DNA from: JARRQB01 sp965368585
GTDB taxonomy: Bacteria > Pseudomonadota > Gammaproteobacteria > Chromatiales > Chromatiaceae
NCBI GenBank assembly: GCA_965368585.1
Contig: CBDUNM010000170.1
Span: 1-10,309 of the forward strand
DNA length: 10,309 nt
Reading direction: 5' to 3'
Under the pieces are notes generated by a model, which saw only the letters and a list, made by a program, of their open reading frames with translations, searched no databases and had not been told where the DNA came from. Positions 6,735 through 10,309 of the stretch are shown here, in pieces; position 1 is the stretch's first letter, and each line of letters begins with the position of its first letter. The translations under genes and the position numbers were made by a program.

Positions 6735-7604
6735 TCAGGCCGCAGCGTCACCACCGAGCAGCATGCCGATCGTCTCATCCAGTTCCTTTACGGCCTTATC
6801 GCGCAGAGGAAGCAGATCTTCCGGGACCAATCTCGTAATCTCCCATGCGACCGAGCTAATACCTGACAGAAGAAGGTCGCGATCGATTTCCTGCTCATGT
6901 GTTTGGTTCAACTCGTTTGCGATATGAACAATTGCCGTATCCCTAGCAAAGCGCGCTGAGGGATCAGGATCAACGTGGTCTCGAACCGCGTCGGTAAGGT
7001 TGTCTGGCATCTCCCAGGTACGCAATAGCTCGCCGCCTACTTCCGCGTAATCGAATCCAAAAAGTTCGCGTTCGGCGCTCGCCAGTTTCACACCGGTCGT
7101 TATCGAAGCCCGCAAGGCCGCACTGCTTTGCTCAGGAAGCTGAAGATACATGACTTGATGCCCGATATGGCTTAGAAGCCCTTGAACGAACAACCGATCG
7201 CGACTCTCCGCACTACAGCATTCGGCAACAAGGCGCGCATAGACTGCGCGACGGACGCTTTCTACCCAGAACGTCCGCATGTCCAAGTCTTTGCAATTGG
7301 CCCGCGCAAATGTGCTGGTCAACGTGGTCGCGAGAACGAGATCGTGCACAGGTTTCATACCCAACAAATTGACTGCCTGACGTACGTTGTCCACCCGCAC
7401 ACTTAGGTTGAAATACGCGCTGTTGACCCACCGCAGAAGGCGAGCCGTGATGCCCGGGTCTACGGATATCGCATTCACCAGATCGGTAAGATAGGAATCA
7501 GGATCCTCGACCACCGCCTTTACCCGCAAATAAACATCCGGCAGGGTCAGCAGCGTCTTCACACTGGCGCCTAGTTCTGCAGCCGTCTGGTAACTTCGTT
7601 TCAT
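6735..7604 (-). CDS. HDOD-domain signal transduction protein
   Basis: The 289-residue cytoplasmic protein carries an HDOD domain, a regulatory relative of HD phosphohydrolases found in bacterial signalling. Diagnostic segments: LTLPDVYLRVKAVVEDP (about 19-35), ISVDPGITARLLRWVNSAYF (about 46-65) and VDNVRQAVNLLGMKPVHDLV (about 71-90). A later QGLLSHIGHQVMY (about 141-153) stands where true HD enzymes have HDIGK; the catalytic His-Asp pair is absent, as usual for HDOD, so a non-enzymatic scaffold or regulator is expected. No other domain is attached. The ATG at 7604 is preferred; a TTG ten codons upstream is the alternative. It points the same way as the binding-protein and GGDEF-EAL genes, with a 177-bp gap and no evident terminator, so it may be the first gene of their transcript. 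Confidence 0.87.
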   Translation of the reverse strand: MKRSYQTAAELGASVKTLLTLPDVYLRVKAVVEDPDSYLTDLVNAISVDPGITARLLRWVNSAYFNLSVRVDNVRQAVNLLGMKPVHDLVLATTLTSTFARANCKDLDMRTFWVESVRRAVYARLVAECCSAESRDRLFVQGLLSHIGHQVMYLQLPEQSSAALRASITTGVKLASAERELFGFDYAEVGGELLRTWEMPDNLTDAVRDHVDPDPSARFARDTAIVHIANELNQTHEQEIDRDLLLSGISSVAWEITRLVPEDLLPLRDKAVKELDETIGMLLGGDAAA

Positions 7605-7849
7605 TATGATGATTGATCTTCTTTCATCGTGCAAAAAACATGCTTGGGGGATTCGTCGACTACGCTCAACAACCTCGTTGCTCAGTTACGGTCCAGCCGA
7701 GAGCTGGAGATTCGTCGCGCCTGTCAAGAACGAGGAATCTGTTCGGCTACATAAAACATTAAGATTTACAATCGGCTGATCGCGGGAAAACTTGCATATC
7801 AATAGATGTCGTAGAATCCCGATAACTTGCAATAGAACTAAAAGAAGTC

Positions 7850-7909
7850 CTTTCGCACTGCGGTGGCCGAATAGGCGGGGATTTTTCTAGAGTTCGCAGG
7901 GTGCGAAAG
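7850..7909. repeat. Imperfect 13-bp inverted repeat with 32-bp spacer
   Basis: Left arm CTTTCGCAC-TGCG (7850-7862) pairs with right arm CGCA-GG-GTGCGAAAG (7895-7909): 9 plus 4 matching bases with a 2-base bulge. The spacer contains GATTTTTCTAG. The size suits a small mobile-element remnant or a looped operator in this divergent promoter region; the function is unknown. Confidence 0.55.
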
Positions 7910-8104
7910 TTAACTTGTCAGTAGTCCCTTTAGGCAGCATCGCCAGGGTATGTCGCACTTCACCTTCTGGTGCCGAGGTCTCTCAACGTAGCGACATTGT
8001 TATCCCAGTCACACGCACGTTTCTTGCCGGAAATAGCTCGGTGCGCAGTTCAATTCATATTGTCAACGAAACGAATGAGTATTGCGACGATACGCCCTTG
8101 ATGC

Positions 8105-8148
8105 CTTGACGGACCGGGCGCGCGGCACGGCGCGCCCGGTCAGTCAAG
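8105..8148. repeat. Very stable 18-bp hairpin upstream of the HD-GYP gene
   Basis: CTTGAC (8105-8110) pairs with GTCAAG (8143-8148), and GACCGGGCGCGC (8112-8123) pairs with GCGCGCCCGGTC (8130-8141). There is one mismatch (G8111/A8142) and a 6-base loop. No T-run follows on either strand, so it is not a typical intrinsic terminator. It sits 159 bp before the HD-GYP start codon and marks the point where base composition turns GC-rich. Confidence 0.65.
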
Positions 8149-8290
8149 AATCCGCGCGTGCGGCCGCTACCCAAACAGAACTGCAACTCTTGCACAACGC
8201 ATCCGCACGCGCGCTGCGGCGTCCCGCTACGGCCACAGGCAGTAACGGCACCCCGGCCGCTGGCCGAAGCTGCCGCGCGTCGTGCCGGCG

Positions 8291-8296
8291 GGAAGG
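8291..8296 (+). promoter_or_regulatory. Ribosome binding site of the HD-GYP gene
   Basis: GGAAGG lies 10 nt before ATG 8307. With the onset of the receiver domain immediately after that ATG, it decides the start against the upstream in-frame ATG at 8082. Confidence 0.55.
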
Positions 8297-8306
8297 TCCG
8301 ACAAGC

Positions 8307-9704
8307 ATGAACATCTTAGCTGGGCGACGCATACTGATCGTGGACGACAGTCGTATGATCCGCCACGCTCTCGTCAGCGCCCTGGTGGAACGCGGCGCGT
8401 CGACGGATGAGGCCGAGGACGGCGCCAGTGGTCTGCAGGTCCTGCAGAACGGCGACTTCGACCTGGTCGTGACGGACGTCGACATGCCCCACATGGACGG
8501 CTATCAGCTGTGCGAGCGGATCAGGCAGGATCACCGCACTCGCGCGCTCCCGGTCGTCATCCTGACATCGAGGGACCAGGACGAAGACATCGAGCGGGGA
8601 TTCGGCGTCGGCGCCAGCGCCTACGCCTCCAAGATCAGCGGGCGCGAGCACTTCATCGAGGTGGTCGAGGACGTCCTGAACAAGATCGCGTTTCGACGCG
8701 GCCAGACCGTGCTGCTGGTCGAGGATTCACCGAATACGCGGCAGATGATCGCCAAGGCCCTCGAAGATGCGGGCTTCCAGGTCGTGACCGCGGAGGACGG
8801 CCAGGACGCCCTCGACCGCCTGCACAGCCTGAGACCCAATTTGATCCTGAGCGACAACAATATGCCGCGTCTCAGCGGCATGGCGCTATGCCGCAGGGTG
8901 CATCGCAACGAGGCTCTGGCCAATGCGCCCTTCGTCATGATGAGCCGCAGCGGTGGGCGATGGAACATGCAGCAGGCGATGCAGTCGGGGGCCGCGGCAT
9001 TCCTGCTCAAGCCGTTCAACCTGGACCAGCTCGTCCTGACGATCGAACAGCTGCTGTCCAGCCAGTTCCACCTGCTGCTCAAGGAACGCGAGCGCCTCGA
9101 GACCGAGGGCCGGATGATGCTCGCGAGCATTACCGCCCTGGCCGAGGCGCTGGAGGCCCGGGATGCCTACACGCGCGGCCACTCCGACTCGGTCGCCGAG
9201 CTCGCGGTGGCGATCGCGATGCAGATGGGCGCCGACGAAGAGATGCTCGAGACCCTGCACATAGGCGGTCGCCTGCACGACATCGGCAAGATCGGGGTCC
9301 CCGACGACATTCTGCTGAAGCCCGGAAAACTGACCGATGCCGAATACAAGGCCATACAGCGGCATTCGAGCATCGGCGCCGGGATACTGGCGCCGATCCC
9401 GAGCCTCGCCGCCGTGCTGCCGCTGGTCGAGCAGCACCACGAACACTTCGACGGCGGCGGCTATCCCAAGGGGCTGAAAGGCGAGGAGATCGCGTTGAGC
9501 GCACGCATCACCGCCGTCGCCGATACCTACGACGCACTGACCAGCGACCGGCCCTACCGCAAGGGCATGCCGCACACCAAGGCCGTCTCGATCATCCGCG
9601 CATCCCGTGGCACGCAGCTCTGTCCGAAGTGCGTCGATGCCTTCGTCGCCTGGGCCGAGGCTAGTCCCGGGCGAATTGTCAGTCAAGCTGCTGCGGGTCC
9701 CTGA
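8307..9704 (+). CDS. Dual-receiver HD-GYP response regulator, predicted c-di-GMP phosphodiesterase
   Basis: The 465-residue cytoplasmic protein has two receiver domains and an HD-GYP domain. REC1 (about 7-125): acidic pair VDDS, phospho-acceptor D57 in VVTDVDMP, T87 and K109. REC2 (about 133-252): VEDS, D183 in LSDNNMP, S213 and K235 in LLKPFN. Both look able to be phosphorylated. A helical linker (LLLKERERLETEGRMM, about 257-271) leads to HD-GYP (about 275-450), with RGHSDSV, HDIGKIGVPD (H324, D325), HHEHFDGGGYP (HHE 377-379, GYP 385-387) and ADTYDALTSDRPYR. All signature residues are present, so hydrolysis of c-di-GMP is likely. The frame extends 75 codons upstream to ATG 8082, but that stretch runs through a large hairpin and has no domain. 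The gene is markedly more GC-rich than the minus-strand cluster, and no cognate histidine kinase is adjacent. Confidence 0.92.
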   Translation: MNILAGRRILIVDDSRMIRHALVSALVERGASTDEAEDGASGLQVLQNGDFDLVVTDVDMPHMDGYQLCERIRQDHRTRALPVVILTSRDQDEDIERGFGVGASAYASKISGREHFIEVVEDVLNKIAFRRGQTVLLVEDSPNTRQMIAKALEDAGFQVVTAEDGQDALDRLHSLRPNLILSDNNMPRLSGMALCRRVHRNEALANAPFVMMSRSGGRWNMQQAMQSGAAAFLLKPFNLDQLVLTIEQLLSSQFHLLLKERERLETEGRMMLASITALAEALEARDAYTRGHSDSVAELAVAIAMQMGADEEMLETLHIGGRLHDIGKIGVPDDILLKPGKLTDAEYKAIQRHSSIGAGILAPIPSLAAVLPLVEQHHEHFDGGGYPKGLKGEEIALSARITAVADTYDALTSDRPYRKGMPHTKAVSIIRASRGTQLCPKCVDAFVAWAEASPGRIVSQAAAGP

Positions 9705-9829
9705 TAGAGTTCGCGACAGAGAGAATACCAACGTAAGTTAATCAAGGAAGCTGATGGTCTATGATCTCCTCCAGCAGATTCAATCGGTATGTTTCCATCG
9801 AGCGAGCTGCGAATTCGTCGGGTAAGGTA

Positions 9830-10309
9830 ATGACCTTGCGGCCGCTCCCTCCCCTGAGTGCAAAGGGTCTGCCGAAACCGAACGACTGTGATCTCGCCGT
9901 CATCGTGTTGTAATCGCTCACCGGTACGCCACTCCCTGCCGACTTCGAATTGAAAGACGACGGAACGCCCTATCTCTCGGGCACCGAATGGGAGTACCTC
10001 AACGTCCTCAGGGCTTCAAGGCCCATCGAAAAAACGGCGGTCTGGATTTATCGCCGTGAGGACGCTCCGCAGATTGCGGCGGACGATCCGGGTCGCCGAG
10101 AGAAACTCGAGCAATGGGACAAACTCGAGGGTTTTTTTTCGGCCTTCATTCATCCCGATGGTTCGCTCGCCGGTGGTGTGAACCGCTACGAAGGCCCCGA
10201 CGACTTCCGCCAGCAATTCGAGCACCATCTGCGCGACCGCCGACCGCCGACCGCCGACCGCCGACCGCCCCCACGATCGCGGGCGAACCGTGACGGCCGG
10301 CAAGGTCCG
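9830..10309 (+). pseudogene. Broken N-terminal domain of a STAND/repeat-type protein, running off the right edge
   Basis: Frame 2 encodes KGLPKPNDCDLAVIVL, a TAA stop (9911-9913), then SLTGTPLPADFELKDDGTPY, LSGTEWEYLNVLRASR, VWIYRREDAP, LEQWDKLEGFFSAF, GGVNRYEGPDDFRQQFE and HHLRDR, staying open to the last base. This resembles the N-terminal domain, related to DUF4062, found on many large bacterial NTPase/TPR/WD40 proteins, where the stop position is normally tryptophan in a (I/L)WSR(M/L)GTPLP motif. The homologous part starts near 9866; ATG 9830 is only the nearest in-frame start, and the true N-terminus seems lost. Such domains occur in suspected defence or stress proteins. The stop makes this copy non-functional unless read through or restarted; whether NTPase and repeat domains follow cannot be seen. 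Family assignment is from memory. Confidence 0.6.
10235..10269 (+). repeat. Heptanucleotide tandem repeat, five copies of GACCGCC
   Basis: Five perfect head-to-tail copies of GACCGCC lie immediately after the end of the domain homology (HHLRDR). Seven is not a multiple of three, so each copy gained or lost by slippage shifts the downstream reading frame. The track encodes alternating DRRPPTA-type residues in the current frame. Confidence 0.85.

Larger units (their letters stand above)
7605..8306. other. 700-bp divergent intergenic region between HDOD and HD-GYP genes
   Basis: No frame here encodes recognisable protein on either strand. The part near the HDOD gene (to about 7850) is relatively AT-rich and is the natural place for the promoter of the minus-strand cluster, but I find no convincing -35/-10 pair. 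It contains a long inverted repeat at 7850-7909 and a very stable hairpin at 8105-8148. The last 150 bases are strongly GC-rich and blend into the HD-GYP gene. Confidence 0.5.

Noticed and set aside
7915..8109. 64-codon plus-strand frame in the divergent region
   Set aside because: It has no ribosome site or recognisable motif and ends in the stable hairpin.
8082..8306. 75-residue N-terminal extension of the HD-GYP protein
   Set aside because: It spans the large hairpin, has no recognisable domain and lacks a ribosome site, whereas ATG 8307 directly precedes the receiver domain and follows GGAAGG.
8510..9664. 384-codon plus-strand frame overlapping the HD-GYP gene
   Set aside because: It is rich in Arg, Gly and Pro with no domain, typical of an alternate frame of a GC-rich gene. 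The same applies to the minus-strand frames at 8886-9731.
9742..9903. 53-codon minus-strand frame ending in LLEEIIDHQLP
   Set aside because: Its composition is protein-like but I recognise no family, and it overlaps the plus-strand domain pseudogene. It may be a small gene fragment, but support is too thin to annotate.
10016..10303. 95-codon minus-strand frame at the right edge
   Set aside because: It is antisense to the conserved plus-strand domain sequence.

Overview
The window looks like a piece of a gammaproteobacterial chromosome. This is an inference from gene content: a TorF/Gcw_chp-type porin, a polyamine-binding-protein plus GGDEF-EAL pair of the NspS/MbaA kind, HDOD and HD-GYP signalling proteins, and IS91-type relics. 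The species cannot be named from the sequence.

Layout, left to right. (1) 3-872 (+) is the C-terminal end of a UvrD-like superfamily 1 helicase whose gene begins outside the window. (2) About 890-2168 is a graveyard of mobile DNA. It holds a probable degenerate group II intron 3' end (minus strand), then an IS91-family transposase relic that has lost its catalytic middle. The relic carries a stop codon and several frameshifts, and is itself interrupted by a 74-bp multi-hairpin element and a second 42-bp insertion. (3) 2169-7604 is a co-directional minus-strand cluster. In transcription order it encodes an HDOD protein, a PotD-like periplasmic binding protein, a dCache-HAMP-GGDEF-EAL membrane protein (17 nt after the previous gene) and a TorF-family outer-membrane protein. 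(4) 7605-8306 is a 700-bp gene-free divergent region with two notable inverted repeats. (5) 8307-9704 (+) encodes a REC-REC-HD-GYP response regulator, visibly richer in G+C than its neighbours. (6) About 9830 to the right edge (+) is a broken N-terminal domain of a large STAND/repeat-type protein, with an in-frame stop and a five-copy heptanucleotide tandem repeat.

The unifying theme is cyclic-di-GMP signalling. The binding protein and the GGDEF-EAL protein most likely form a periplasmic small-molecule sensor: ligand-loaded binding protein contacts the Cache domain and shifts the balance of c-di-GMP synthesis and breakdown. By analogy with NspS-MbaA of Vibrio cholerae the ligand would be a polyamine or related cation, but some pocket residues differ from PotD. 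The HD-GYP regulator on the other side of the divergent region is a second predicted c-di-GMP phosphodiesterase. No PotABC-type permease is present, which favours sensing over transport.
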